Shown: piece after piece, positions 17,158 to 26,001 of the stretch
How the letters are laid out: each line of letters opens with the position of its first letter
Numbering within the stretch: the first letter of the stretch is position 1
Assembly: GCA_944380845.1 (NCBI GenBank)
Contig: CALWIU010000034.1
Location: 1 to 34,073 of the forward strand
DNA length: 34,073 bases
Source: an uncultured Clostridia bacterium
GTDB lineage: Bacteria > Bacillota > Clostridia > Oscillospirales > Acutalibacteraceae
Reading direction: 5' to 3'
Translations under genes and position numbers: made by a program
The notes under the pieces: generated by a model
The model's input: the letters and a program-made list of their open reading frames with translations, nothing else
Databases searched by the model: none
What the model was told of the DNA's origin: nothing

Positions 17158-18792
17158 ATGAAAATGGTTCATGCCGCTGATTTCGGTCTGTTGCCCGGTC
17201 GGGATATAGCCGAAAAGCTGTCAGGGCTGTTAAAAGACCTGAGTGAATCGAACGAAGAAACCACGCTGTACTTTCAGCAGGGCACCTATTACATCAATGC
17301 CCATGCCTGTCCGAAGCACACCCTTTACATCACCAATACCGTCGCAGACGATGAATTTTCAGAAGAGGAAACGCCGCATCTGCAACAGGTTGCTTTCTAC
17401 CTGAAAGGCGCAAAGCATCTGACAATAGACGGTGCAGAATCGATTTTTATGATAGACGGCCGCGCGACTCACTTCGCGCTGGAAGACTGTGAAGACATCA
17501 CCCTGAAAAACATCGAACTGCGAACCATTCATCCGCCAATGCACGATTTACGCGTAACCGCCGTTAATTTATTCAGTGTCGATTTTCTGTTGGACAGCGA
17601 TACGCTTTATACCGTGGAAAAGGGAAGGCTTTATTTTTACGGGAACGGTTATCATGTTCGCGCGGACAAAGACGCGTCTCGCGCCTTTTGGATCGCCCGC
17701 ATATGCCAAAACACGCCCGAGCTGGTCAAGCGGAACCGTCATCCATTGGCAGACGCCGGAAGGGTGGAAGATCTGCACAATGGCTGCATACGCGTTCATT
17801 ACCTGAACACCGCGCGATTCCATGTTGGTGACTGCTATACCATTTATGATGTACGCCGGCAATATGTGGGAATATTTTTAAACCGATGCCGGGATATTCA
17901 ATTAGACAACATAAAACAGCGCCATAACGAATCGCTGGCGCTCGTTGTACAGGATTCTGAAAACATCACCCTGTCACGGTCGGAGTTTGCACCGGAACCG
18001 GGCTGTGTCCGGCAATTGGCTTCTGCTGCCGACTTTATGCAGTTTTGCATGTGCCGCGGAAAAATTACCATTCAAAATTGCCGCTTCAAAGGTGCCGGCG
18101 ACGATTGTCTGAATGTTCACGGCATTCACTTTCTTATCACTGAAGTTCAGGATAATCACTGGACAGTTCGTTTTATGCACCCGCAGACCCATGGATTTAA
18201 TCCACTGCGGGAAGGCGATACAGTAGCACTGATCCACCCGCAAACACTTTTAGAATTCGGCAGAGCAACCATTTTATCCTCTGAATTGATCAGTGAAACC
18301 GAAATTCTTTTGTGTGTCGATCATGCAGCCGATGGGATCAAAGGCGCGGTAATTGAAAACATCAGTGCCTGTCCGGATCTTTTCTTCCATGACAATACAC
18401 TCACAAAAATAATCACCCGTGGTCTTCTGATCACTACCAGAGGAAAAGTTGAAGTCAAGAACAATCACTTCGTCTGCACGGCCATGAGCGGTATTTTACT
18501 GTCTGATGATGCAAAAAGCTGGTATGAAAGCGGGATGTGCCAGGATGTGTTGATTCAGGGGAACCGCTTTGCTTTTTGCGGAGAAACGCCGATTCTTATC
18601 AAGCCGGAAAACAACCGGCATGAAGGAGCCGTTCACCGGAATATTACAATTATCGACAACAGTTTTGAGCAATACCCCGATCCGGCGGTTGTTGCACGAT
18701 CCACCGATAACCTTACGCTATCAGGCAATCGGCTCAGCCACGGCAGCCTACTGAAAACCGAGCATTGCACCCATGTAAAAACCAACGACTGA
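17158..18792 (+). CDS. Right-handed beta-helix protein, GH110-like alpha-galactosidase
   Basis: A 544-residue protein whose repeated patterns (DITLKNIEL, RDIQLDNIKQRH, NITLSRSEF, KITIQNCRF, KVEVKNNHF, DVLIQGNRF, NITIIDNSF) indicate a right-handed parallel beta-helix. The motif GAGDDCLNVHG (about 312-322) with paired Asp, plus an inserted beta domain after it, resembles GH110 exo-alpha-galactosidases, which remove alpha-1,3-linked galactose as in blood group B and related glycans. No signal peptide is visible, so the enzyme would act on imported oligosaccharides. GTGGGGGG precedes the ATG at 17158 by six bases. The assignment to GH110 is by recalled motif resemblance; another beta-helix hydrolase or lyase remains possible. 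A terminator follows directly. Confidence 0.7.
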   Translation: MKMVHAADFGLLPGRDIAEKLSGLLKDLSESNEETTLYFQQGTYYINAHACPKHTLYITNTVADDEFSEEETPHLQQVAFYLKGAKHLTIDGAESIFMIDGRATHFALEDCEDITLKNIELRTIHPPMHDLRVTAVNLFSVDFLLDSDTLYTVEKGRLYFYGNGYHVRADKDASRAFWIARICQNTPELVKRNRHPLADAGRVEDLHNGCIRVHYLNTARFHVGDCYTIYDVRRQYVGIFLNRCRDIQLDNIKQRHNESLALVVQDSENITLSRSEFAPEPGCVRQLASAADFMQFCMCRGKITIQNCRFKGAGDDCLNVHGIHFLITEVQDNHWTVRFMHPQTHGFNPLREGDTVALIHPQTLLEFGRATILSSELISETEILLCVDHAADGIKGAVIENISACPDLFFHDNTLTKIITRGLLITTRGKVEVKNNHFVCTAMSGILLSDDAKSWYESGMCQDVLIQGNRFAFCGETPILIKPENNRHEGAVHRNITIIDNSFEQYPDPAVVARSTDNLTLSGNRLSHGSLLKTEHCTHVKTND

Positions 18793-18807
18793 AAAAACGA
18801 AGAAATA

Positions 18808-18840
18808 CCGGACAGCCGTCTTTTTTGTGCGGCTGTCCGG
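18808..18840. terminator. Terminator between converging GH110-like and amidase genes
   Basis: CCGGACAGCCG (18808-18818), 11 base loop, CGGCTGTCCGG (18830-18840), followed by TTCTTT on the plus strand. On the minus strand TATTTC and more T follow, so it may serve both genes. Confidence 0.8.
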
Positions 18841-18844
18841 TTCT

Positions 18845-20278
18845 TTATGCAATATTCAGCTGTTCTGCGATCCCATCTGCAATGGCGTCTGCAATTTGCA
18901 GTCTGCCGGCTTCACTCATCAAAAAGTCACAATCTGTTTCGTTGGAAAGATAACCGCATTCCACCAAAACCGACGGACAATTTTCTGTTCTTGTCACGGC
19001 AAAAGGATAAAACTTGATGCCGCGGTTACTTTCCGCAGCCTTTGTCGGATCCGACTGATAAAGCGCGGCATATACATCTGCCATTTTCTGCTGAATGCTG
19101 TTTGCCAATGGCTGTGAAAAGTTTTCATAGTAAAATGTATGCGTGCCGAAAAGCGAGGGAGTTTCCGAACTGTCACAATGGATGGAGACAAAGAGCGTCG
19201 GAGAGTATTTCCGAATCATAGCGATCCGCGTATCCAAACTGACATCTGATTCTTCCCGGCGTGTCATCAGAACCTTAACCCCACGGGCGGCAAGATTGTC
19301 AGCGACCTTTTCCGCGATACTCAGGGTCACGGTGCTCTCATATTCCTCTGACAAACTGGAAGCCCCCGGGTCGCTGCCGCCGTGCCCCGGATCCAGCATG
19401 ACGACCGGTGAAGTATCGGTTCTGATGTTTTGCTTGATAACAAATGCAAACCGACCGTTTTTATCTAAAGAGTAGGAGACACCGTAAAAGGCGCCTTTCT
19501 CTTTCAAATTCAAACGCAGTGTTCCGCCATCTTCTTCCAGGATCCATTTCCAGGATCGAATGACATCACTTGACGAAAAATCCAGTTTACCGGAAAACTC
19601 CGTTGTGCGTGCGAAATGAATATCCAGGTATTCCGCCGTATACTCCTGCACATTATAGGCACGCTCTAAATAGCCCACAAAGTACTCCTGCGGCTCGGTT
19701 TTCATTTGCACCGGCACTGCCCATTTGGTATCCAGCGTAAATTTGACACCGTTTGCTGATTCCTCACAAGTACTGACCGCAAGTGCGTTATCAGGCAGCA
19801 AAAATCCGTTTTCCGTAATTTTCAGATATTCATCGTTTACTTTTACGCCGCTTTCCAATACATAAACAGGATTATCCGCACCTCCGACAGAAGAAACCAC
19901 CCGATCCACCGTTCCTCGTGTCAATGCAGAACAAAGCGGAGACGACCGGTTATCGCTGATTGCCCCGTCTGTGCATTCCGCATACGGAACAATCACCTCC
20001 GCCATCATTCCGGTTCCCAGCCCATGATCCTGATCGGGCGTCAGCAGCGAACCGCCATTGTTTTCATAATAAGAATATGTGGTTTCATCATCAGTTACTT
20101 TTGCCGTGGAAATTTTTCCGATTCCAATTAAAACATTTTTTGCATCGCTGTTCCAAACAACAATCAACGCTGCCAGCAAAAGAACAATAATAACAAGCAT
20201 GACAAAAATCAATTTTTTATAAGATATCTTTTTGGTTCGATACAAACCTTTTTTTGTTTTCTTCAAAAAAGTATTCAC
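18845..20278 (-). CDS. N-acetylmuramoyl-L-alanine amidase, membrane-anchored
   Basis: The enzyme cleaves the bond between MurNAc and L-Ala in peptidoglycan. It has 477 residues, with a basic N-terminus and one membrane segment at about 22-43, so the rest lies outside the cell. The C-terminal amidase_3 domain (about 290-475) shows the zinc set: His of VMLDPGHGGSDPGA, Glu of SEEYEST and His of FVSIHCDSS, with the catalytic Glu in VLVECGYLSN. The middle part (about 60-280) is of unknown fold and may target the wall. The start is uncertain: GTG at 20278 lacks a good ribosome site, whereas TTG at 20266, four codons later, has AGGTGA eight bases upstream. An extended -10 element lies upstream at 20397-20405. 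Confidence 0.9.
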   Translation of the reverse strand: MNTFLKKTKKGLYRTKKISYKKLIFVMLVIIVLLLAALIVVWNSDAKNVLIGIGKISTAKVTDDETTYSYYENNGGSLLTPDQDHGLGTGMMAEVIVPYAECTDGAISDNRSSPLCSALTRGTVDRVVSSVGGADNPVYVLESGVKVNDEYLKITENGFLLPDNALAVSTCEESANGVKFTLDTKWAVPVQMKTEPQEYFVGYLERAYNVQEYTAEYLDIHFARTTEFSGKLDFSSSDVIRSWKWILEEDGGTLRLNLKEKGAFYGVSYSLDKNGRFAFVIKQNIRTDTSPVVMLDPGHGGSDPGASSLSEEYESTVTLSIAEKVADNLAARGVKVLMTRREESDVSLDTRIAMIRKYSPTLFVSIHCDSSETPSLFGTHTFYYENFSQPLANSIQQKMADVYAALYQSDPTKAAESNRGIKFYPFAVTRTENCPSVLVECGYLSNETDCDFLMSEAGRLQIADAIADGIAEQLNIA

Positions 20279-20396
20279 CTACTTTTGGCGATTCTCCGAA
20301 ACGACTACTTCTTCTGTAAAAACATATGAAGCAACGCCGCATACAAGCACAAAAAACAAAAACTGCCTTTTCCATTTCTGTTTGTCACTTTCTCAC

Positions 20397-20405
20397 ATTT
20401 TAGCA
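20397..20405 (-). promoter_or_regulatory. Possible extended -10 promoter of the amidase gene
   Basis: Minus strand TGCTAAAAT (20405-20397) matches the extended -10 pattern TGnTATAAT at eight of nine. No good -35 is seen at 17 bases. It is about 120 bases before the start codon. Confidence 0.45.
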
Positions 20406-20487
20406 CAGATCCCGTCGCTTTGGGTCACTTATTAACAAAATTTAATAAAACCTTTTTCTTTTGCACTTTTCTGTTTTTAATAAGTTC

Positions 20488-20518
20488 AAAAAAAGCGGGA
20501 TAGCCTTTGCTATCCCGC
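20488..20518 (-). terminator. Terminator of the rimP-proA operon
   Basis: Minus strand GCGGGATAGC (20518-20509), AAAG loop, GCTATCCCGC (20504-20495), seven T (20494-20488). It has a perfect 10 bp stem and lies 15 bases after the proA stop. Confidence 0.9.
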
Positions 20519-20533
20519 TGTGTTTTCATGAAA

Positions 20534-21784
20534 TCAGGTACGGATTTGTCCTTTCCCGCGAATCAGATACTTCTGCGTCACCAGTTCAGGCAAACCAACC
20601 GGTCCTCTGGCATGTAACTTTTGGGTTGAAATGCCAATTTCCGCGCCGAATCCGAACTCGCCGCCGTCTGTAAAACGCGTGCTGGCGTTTACATAAACTG
20701 CCGCCGAATCGATTTGCGCAAGGAATTTTTCTGCACTGTCATAATTTTCAGTAATGATTGCCTCGCTGTGATGCGAGCTGTAATGGTTGATGTGACGGAT
20801 CGCCTCATCGATGTTTTTTACAACCTTGACTGAAATCTTATAGTCCAGATACTCTTTGCCCCAGTCCTCTTCCGTAGCCGGCGCAATATCCTTTAAAATG
20901 GCGCAGGCAGCCTGATCGCCGACAATCTCAACATGGCCGGCACGAAGCCGTTCGGCAATAATCGGAAGCGCCCAGCGGGCAACCCGTTCGTGAACAACAA
21001 GGCTTTCTGCCGCGTTGCATACCGAAGGACGGCTTAGCTTTGCATTACAGACGATATCAGCCGCCATGGCAATATCGGCATTTTCATCAACATAAATATG
21101 GCAGTTGCCTGTACCCGTTTCAATGACCGGAACAGACGCATTTTCCGTAACGGATCGGATCAATCCGGCGCCCCCGCGCGGGATCAACACATCAATGTAC
21201 TGGTTCAGGCGCATCATTTGCAAAGCAGATTCTCTGGTTGTATCTTCCACAAGCTGGATGCAATCTGCCGGCAGACCTGCTTGCTCCAATGCGCCGCGCA
21301 TGACCTGGACAATGGCAACATTCGATTGGATCGCCTCGCTGCCGCCGCGCAAAATGACCGCATTGCCGGCTTTCAGACAAAGGGCAGCCGCGTCGATCGT
21401 AACATTGGGTCTGGACTCAAAAATCACACCGATTACGCCCAGAGGTGCTGTCACTTTTTCAATCGACATCCCGTTGGGATGAGTGCTGCCACCGGTAACT
21501 CGACCGACAGGATCCGGAAGCGCAATAATGTCCAGAATCGCGTTTGCGGTTTTTTCTACCCGCCGGACATCAAAAGTCAGGCGGTCTATCATGGCATCGC
21601 TCATTCCATTTCCTTTTGCGGCAAGAATATCCTGCGCATTCGCAGCAGCAATTTTTCCGGAGTTTTTACAAAAGGCTTCATACATCGTTTGAAGCGCCCG
21701 GTTTTTCAAAGTCGTTCCTGCCTGCGCTAAAACATACGACGCCTCCTTGGCTCGTGCTCCGATGTCGTTCAAATCCATAGTCAT
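20534..21784 (-). CDS. proA: Gamma-glutamyl phosphate reductase
   Basis: ProA reduces gamma-glutamyl phosphate to glutamate semialdehyde with NADPH, the second step of proline synthesis. The 416 residues are the usual length for this aldehyde-dehydrogenase-superfamily enzyme. Recognisable parts are PLGVIGVIFESRPNVTIDAAALCLKAGNA, ILRGGSEA, DVLIPRGGAGLI, VIETGTGNCHIYVD and the catalytic Cys in RPSVCNAAESLVVH, plus the C-terminal FGFGAEIGISTQKLHARGPVGL. The ATG at 21784 overlaps the proB stop as ATGA, with AAGGG eight bases upstream; another ATG follows at 21778. It is the last gene of a twelve-gene operon. Confidence 0.96.
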   Translation of the reverse strand: MTMDLNDIGARAKEASYVLAQAGTTLKNRALQTMYEAFCKNSGKIAAANAQDILAAKGNGMSDAMIDRLTFDVRRVEKTANAILDIIALPDPVGRVTGGSTHPNGMSIEKVTAPLGVIGVIFESRPNVTIDAAALCLKAGNAVILRGGSEAIQSNVAIVQVMRGALEQAGLPADCIQLVEDTTRESALQMMRLNQYIDVLIPRGGAGLIRSVTENASVPVIETGTGNCHIYVDENADIAMAADIVCNAKLSRPSVCNAAESLVVHERVARWALPIIAERLRAGHVEIVGDQAACAILKDIAPATEEDWGKEYLDYKISVKVVKNIDEAIRHINHYSSHHSEAIITENYDSAEKFLAQIDSAAVYVNASTRFTDGGEFGFGAEIGISTQKLHARGPVGLPELVTQKYLIRGKGQIRT

Positions 21785-22584
21785 TTGCTTTGCCCTTCTT
21801 TCTTCGCCTTAAAAAATGTACCAATGCTTCTCCCGTCCACCAGTTTATAAATGTCCTCAGGAGAATTCCCGTTCATAATCACGGTATCAATGCCGAAGCT
21901 CGTGGCAGTTTTTGCGGCATGGAGCTTAGTTACCATACCGCCGGTCCCCTGCTTGGTACCGCTTTCCCCTGCAAGGGCTTCGATTTCCGGCGTAATGTCA
22001 TCCACAAAGGGAATCAGCCGAGCTTCACTGTCCAGCTGCGGATTGCCTGTAAACAAACCGTCTGTGTCGGTCAGGATGACCAGCGCATCGGCATGAATCA
22101 GCTCAGCAACAATGGCGGATAAGCTGTCATTGTCCCCATAAGCAATCTCTTCAACGGCAACAGAATCATTTTCATTGACAATAGGGATCGCCCCGTAACG
22201 GAACATTTGCTCAAACGCGTTGATCAGGTTTTCCCGCCGTTCCTTATTTTCTACATCGCTTTTTGTCATTAAAAGCTGTCCGATGATTTTTCCATATTCA
22301 GAAAAGAATTTATCATAGGTAAACATCAATTCGCATTGCCCTATGCAAGCCGTCGCCTGACGGGATGGCATATCCTTCGGTTTTTCTGCAAGACTCAATT
22401 TACCTACGCCAACGCCGATCGCTCCGGATGTCACCAGCGCGATATCAATCCCGGAATTGGATAAATCCGAGAGCACGCGGACAATGGCTGCCAACCGCCG
22501 CAGGTTGGTCTTTCCCGTCGAATAGGTAAGAGTAGAAGTTCCCACCTTGAAGACAATGCGTTTTGCGTCTTTTAAATGATTCAT
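21781..22584 (-). CDS. proB: Glutamate 5-kinase
   Basis: ProB phosphorylates glutamate with ATP, the first and usually proline-inhibited step of proline synthesis. The 267 residues make up the amino acid kinase domain alone; the C-terminal PUA domain of E. coli ProB is absent, as in many Firmicutes. Motifs: IVFKVGTSTLT at the N-terminus, LVTSGAIGVGVGKL, PIVNENDSVAVEEI, YGDNDSLSAIVAEL, LTDTDGLFTGNP and GTGGMVTKLHAAK. The start is the ATG at 22584, overlapping the maf stop as ATGA. No strong ribosome site is adjacent, so initiation probably depends on translation of maf. A much longer frame (to 22659) lies inside maf and is rejected. Confidence 0.95.
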   Translation of the reverse strand: MNHLKDAKRIVFKVGTSTLTYSTGKTNLRRLAAIVRVLSDLSNSGIDIALVTSGAIGVGVGKLSLAEKPKDMPSRQATACIGQCELMFTYDKFFSEYGKIIGQLLMTKSDVENKERRENLINAFEQMFRYGAIPIVNENDSVAVEEIAYGDNDSLSAIVAELIHADALVILTDTDGLFTGNPQLDSEARLIPFVDDITPEIEALAGESGTKQGTGGMVTKLHAAKTATSFGIDTVIMNGNSPEDIYKLVDGRSIGTFFKAKKEGQSK

Positions 22585-23201
22585 AGCCGTTCTTTTCCCG
22601 CTTCCTCTGTAGTTTTTCTGCAATGGAACAGAAGTTTTTCGCCGCTTATGCGTTCGCACGCACGCACAGTTTCCGCCACCGGCAATCCCATGACAGAATA
22701 AAAATCCCCGTCAATTCGTTTAATCAGAAGTCTGCCGAACCCCTGAATCCCGTATGCGCCCGCTTTATCAAACGGTTCATCGGTTTTCAGATACGCTTCG
22801 ATTTGCTGTTCTGACAGAGGATAAAATTCCACTTCACTGACATTTACGAATTCTTCTTTTTTTCCTTCAAAAAGCACACATACACCGGTACAGACCTGAT
22901 GGATCTTGCCGGATAGCAAACGCAGCATATACGCAGCGTCCATTGCATTTGCCGGCTTGCCGAGAATCTGTCCCTGCAAAGCGACCACCGTATCCGATGC
23001 AATTATCAAATCACCCGGCTTTGCGTCTTTTTTGGCGCAAAGGGCTTTTCTTTCTGCCAGCAACCGCACGGCATTTTCCGGCGAGATCCCGGCGGGTAAA
23101 GTTTCATCTGCGTCAGTTGGTACAATCCGATCCGGCGCAAGCCCGATCTGCGACAGGATTTCCCGCCGTCTCGGAGAAGCGGAAGCCAAAACAATTCTCA
23201 T
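22581..23201 (-). CDS. maf: Maf-like nucleoside triphosphate pyrophosphatase
   Basis: Maf proteins hydrolyse non-canonical or unwanted nucleoside triphosphates (dTTP, UTP or modified bases) to monophosphates; the family has been linked to division control in Bacillus. The 206 residues carry LASASPRRREILSQIG at the N-terminus, SDTVVALQGQILGKP (catalytic Asp region), SGKIHQVCTGVC, and EPFDKAGAYGIQGFG followed by DGDFYSVMGLPV. The last ~15 residues are a charged tail beyond the usual fold. The ATG at 23201 overlaps the ribF stop as ATGA, with GGAGG seven bases upstream. It overlaps proB by four bases. Confidence 0.93.
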   Translation of the reverse strand: MRIVLASASPRRREILSQIGLAPDRIVPTDADETLPAGISPENAVRLLAERKALCAKKDAKPGDLIIASDTVVALQGQILGKPANAMDAAYMLRLLSGKIHQVCTGVCVLFEGKKEEFVNVSEVEFYPLSEQQIEAYLKTDEPFDKAGAYGIQGFGRLLIKRIDGDFYSVMGLPVAETVRACERISGEKLLFHCRKTTEEAGKERL

Positions 23202-24106
23202 AAATATGCCTCCGCGATCTGCTCAGCCAGTTTCGCATCCGCCGCGATCTGTGCCCCCAGATGCTCCAGAGATTGAAATTTGATTTCGGGACGTATATAT
23301 TTCAAAAGCGATACTTTTGGGTTCTTCCCGTATAAATCGCCCCGAAAACCTTTAATATATGTTTCACTGCGGGGTTTGCTGTGACCGATCGTAGGACGCA
23401 GCCCGATGTTGGTTACCGCCGCATAGGTTTTGCCCTGTGTCTGCACGATGGAAGCATACACGCCGTAACGAGGAATTAAAAGATTTTCCGGAAAAAACTG
23501 ATTGATGGTCGGCGCCCCCAAAAGCCGTCCGCGCTGATCGCCCAAAACCACGGTATAATCATAGGAATAGGGATCGCCCAGCATACCATTCGCGGTTTCC
23601 ATATCCCCGCGCAGCAACGCTTTTCGAATGGCAGTAGAGCAAACAGACTCTCCCTGCCAGCGGACCTCAGGACTGACCAGCACCTTGATTCCCCGCTGTT
23701 CACACAGAGAACGAAGCGTATCGGCATCTCCTGCCGCATCTTTTCCAAAACGATAATTGTATCCGCAGCTGACGGTTACCGCCCGCAGCTCTTCTTGTAA
23801 GATCTGTTCGACAAATTCTTCCGGGGATAAGAAGCAGACCGCGGAATAATCATAAGTCAGCACAAGAATTCCATGCTCGCGCAGCTTTTTTTCACAATCC
23901 TCTTCACTCATCAGCAAAAACGGCTTTGCGCCTTCAGATAAGGCAGGATGTTCACGAAATTTCAAAACGACCGGCACAGCGTCGCCGGCAGCATCCAGCA
24001 TCTGGTCAATCACCGCACGATGTCCGAGATGCAGCCCGTCAAAATTTCCGAGCGCCACCACCGTATTTTGTTGTTTAAGCTGTGCAAGATTATATACAAA
24101 AGGCAA
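23198..24106 (-). CDS. ribF: Bifunctional riboflavin kinase/FAD synthetase
   Basis: RibF converts riboflavin to FMN and then FAD. The N-terminal nucleotidyltransferase domain shows ALGNFDGLHLGHRAVI and VSCGYNYRFGKDAAGD, plus the C-terminal piece of that domain with STAIRKALLRGDME. The flavokinase domain shows GRLLGAPTIN (PTxN motif), YGVYASIV, TNIGLRPTIG and ETYI. The start is judged to be TTG at 24106 (about 302 residues), because AGGTGG lies eight bases upstream. Two in-frame GTG codons at 24118 and 24115 lie inside that ribosome site. It follows truB by about 40 bases, the common truB-ribF neighbourhood, and overlaps maf by four. Confidence 0.93.
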   Translation of the reverse strand: MPFVYNLAQLKQQNTVVALGNFDGLHLGHRAVIDQMLDAAGDAVPVVLKFREHPALSEGAKPFLLMSEEDCEKKLREHGILVLTYDYSAVCFLSPEEFVEQILQEELRAVTVSCGYNYRFGKDAAGDADTLRSLCEQRGIKVLVSPEVRWQGESVCSTAIRKALLRGDMETANGMLGDPYSYDYTVVLGDQRGRLLGAPTINQFFPENLLIPRYGVYASIVQTQGKTYAAVTNIGLRPTIGHSKPRSETYIKGFRGDLYGKNPKVSLLKYIRPEIKFQSLEHLGAQIAADAKLAEQIAEAYL

Positions 24107-24145
24107 TTCTGCCACCACCTGAGACCATTAACATCTGGTAAACCA

Positions 24146-25036
24146 TTATTCCGAAACAGCATAGAGTTTTTTCATTTTTACATCCTGATCTACCGTTTCG
24201 CCAATTGCCAAAAAAGAACCATCCGGTGCAAAAATACGAATATATCCCATCACAGGCAGCTTCGGCAACCGATTCAGCGCCAAACTGCCGCCATTCTGCA
24301 CGCGCTTAGCCTGCGCTTGTGAGACGGTAATTTTTGGATAACAATCCAACGCCTGCCAGACGGGAACCACACAATCGTTCAGCGTTTGATTTTCAACAGC
24401 CGCTTGTACATCTGACAGTGTCAACGCATTGCGCGCGAAAAAGCCGTTGGAAGCCGTTCGTTCCAATGCCGTCATCATCGCCCCGCAGCCGAGTTTTTCG
24501 CCTACATCAGCAATCAGGGAACGAATATAGGTACCCTTTCGGCAGCATACCCGAATGCGGTATGTATTGTCCGGCAAAGTCTCCAGCAATTCGATCTGAT
24601 CAATACGGATCCTGCGGGGCTGCCGATCGACTTCCAATCCCTGACGAGCCAATTCATAAAGACGAACGCCGTTCCGCGAAACCGCGGAATACATGGGCGG
24701 GAGCTGATCGCTTTCCCCAAGGAAAGACAAAAGCGCCTGTTTTACTTGCGCTTCTGTTGCCCTGACGGGACGCTTTTCAAGAACTTTACCGGTTCGATCC
24801 AGCGTATCCGTACAAATACCAAGCTGAAAAGCAGCAATATATTCCTTTGTGTTGTCCGGCAAAAACTCAATGAATTTGGCTGCTCTGCCAAACGCCACCG
24901 GTAAAACGCCGGTAGCCATCGGATCCAGCGTACCGCAGTGACCGAGTTTTTTTTCACCAGTCAGTTTTCTCAGCTTTGCCAGCGCGCCAAAAGAGGATAT
25001 CGCTTCCGGTTTATAAAAATTAAAGAATCCGATCAT
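24146..25036 (-). CDS. truB: tRNA pseudouridine(55) synthase
   Basis: TruB makes pseudouridine 55 in the T-loop of tRNAs. The 296-residue protein has the characteristic GHCGTLDPMATGVLPVAFGRA motif with catalytic Asp 38, then YIAAFQLGICTDTLDRTG, PPMYSAVSRNGVRLYELARQG and RVCCRKGTYIRSLIADVGEKLG. The C-terminal ~50 residues (GYIRIFAPDGSFLAIGE) form a PUA-like domain. The ATG at 25036 overlaps the nrnA stop as ATGA; TGGAAAG just upstream serves as ribosome site. The order rbfA-nrnA-truB-ribF is common in Firmicutes. Confidence 0.95.
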   Translation of the reverse strand: MIGFFNFYKPEAISSFGALAKLRKLTGEKKLGHCGTLDPMATGVLPVAFGRAAKFIEFLPDNTKEYIAAFQLGICTDTLDRTGKVLEKRPVRATEAQVKQALLSFLGESDQLPPMYSAVSRNGVRLYELARQGLEVDRQPRRIRIDQIELLETLPDNTYRIRVCCRKGTYIRSLIADVGEKLGCGAMMTALERTASNGFFARNALTLSDVQAAVENQTLNDCVVPVWQALDCYPKITVSQAQAKRVQNGGSLALNRLPKLPVMGYIRIFAPDGSFLAIGETVDQDVKMKKLYAVSE

Positions 25037-26001
25037 AAACTTTCCAATTCAGCAGCAACACTATCCAATATCGCTTGTTTTGCCTCAGCCAGTGTTTTTC
25101 CGGGCACATCACAACCCGCTGCCCGTTTATGACCGCCGCCGCCCAGTCTGGCACAAATGCGGCAGGCATCCGCCGGAGCGTTGGTGCGCACGGAGGCGCG
25201 GAACAAGCCGTCCGCATCTTCTTTCAGCGTCACGCCGGCCAAAACACCTTCGATCTGGCGGGGGATCGCCTTCAGCGAATGGGATTCGCTTTCATCCGAT
25301 CCGCTTTTATGATACATATCCTGCGTAATGGTAATCAACGCGCATTTTCCGTCAAAGTGCATTTCCATTGACGCCAGCGCCAGTGTTTCCAAAGCATTAT
25401 AGGTTTTTGTACGCGTTTCAAACATACGCTTGTTGACCATTTCAAAAGGAATGTCTTTGTCAACCATATCCGCCGCCATCCGCAGAGTGCGGGAAGTGGT
25501 GTTTGAATAGCGGAAACAGCCGGTATCGGTGGAAAGTCCCGTATAGATACATTCCGCGACCCCCGAATCCACATCGGCGCCGACCTCATACAGCACCAAA
25601 AGCAGAGTTTCTGCTGCGGCTGCCGCCTCCGGCTCTGTTTCCAACAGCGTATATTTGGCAAAATCCGTATTGGTTGTGTGATGATCGATGCAAAGATCCA
25701 CCCGATCGCGATATTTTTCCCGATACTCTTTTGAGCCGAGCAAATCAAAAGTCGCTACATCTACCGCAACAATCAGATCCGGCTCAAACTGCTGTACTTC
25801 AATATTATCGTTCATGTAATCAAAGCTATGGGGAATCACATCATCAATGCTGATCTTCGCCTTTTTTCCCATGCTTTGCAGCGCACGGCAAAGGGCGTAA
25901 GCGCAACCGAGGGTATCACCGTCCGGGCTTTTATGGCAAAGAATTTCAATTTGCGAATGCTCTTTTAACAGCTTTGCCGCGAAAGCAAAATCAATCCGCA
26001 T
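25033..26001 (-). CDS. DHH/DHHA1 phosphoesterase, NrnA-like
   Basis: DHH-family phosphoesterases of this type degrade short RNA oligonucleotides (nanoRNA), cyclic dinucleotide products or pAp. The 322 residues contain the manganese-binding set HKSPDGDTLG, Asp of VAVDVA, the namesake DHHTTN and Asp of STDTGCFRYSN, followed by the DHHA1 domain ending in GGGGHKRAAGCDV. It is the size of B. subtilis NrnA (about 310). The ATG at 26001 lies inside the end of rbfA, with GGAGG nine bases before it; it overlaps rbfA by 11 bases and truB by four. NrnA-like genes are found in this position in many Clostridia; the exact substrate is inferred. Confidence 0.9.
   Translation of the reverse strand: MRIDFAFAAKLLKEHSQIEILCHKSPDGDTLGCAYALCRALQSMGKKAKISIDDVIPHSFDYMNDNIEVQQFEPDLIVAVDVATFDLLGSKEYREKYRDRVDLCIDHHTTNTDFAKYTLLETEPEAAAAAETLLLVLYEVGADVDSGVAECIYTGLSTDTGCFRYSNTTSRTLRMAADMVDKDIPFEMVNKRMFETRTKTYNALETLALASMEMHFDGKCALITITQDMYHKSGSDESESHSLKAIPRQIEGVLAGVTLKEDADGLFRASVRTNAPADACRICARLGGGGHKRAAGCDVPGKTLAEAKQAILDSVAAELESL

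Noticed and set aside
22585-22659. Longer N-terminus for ProB
   Set aside because: It lies entirely within maf, has no ribosome site, and adds residues not found in the kinase family.
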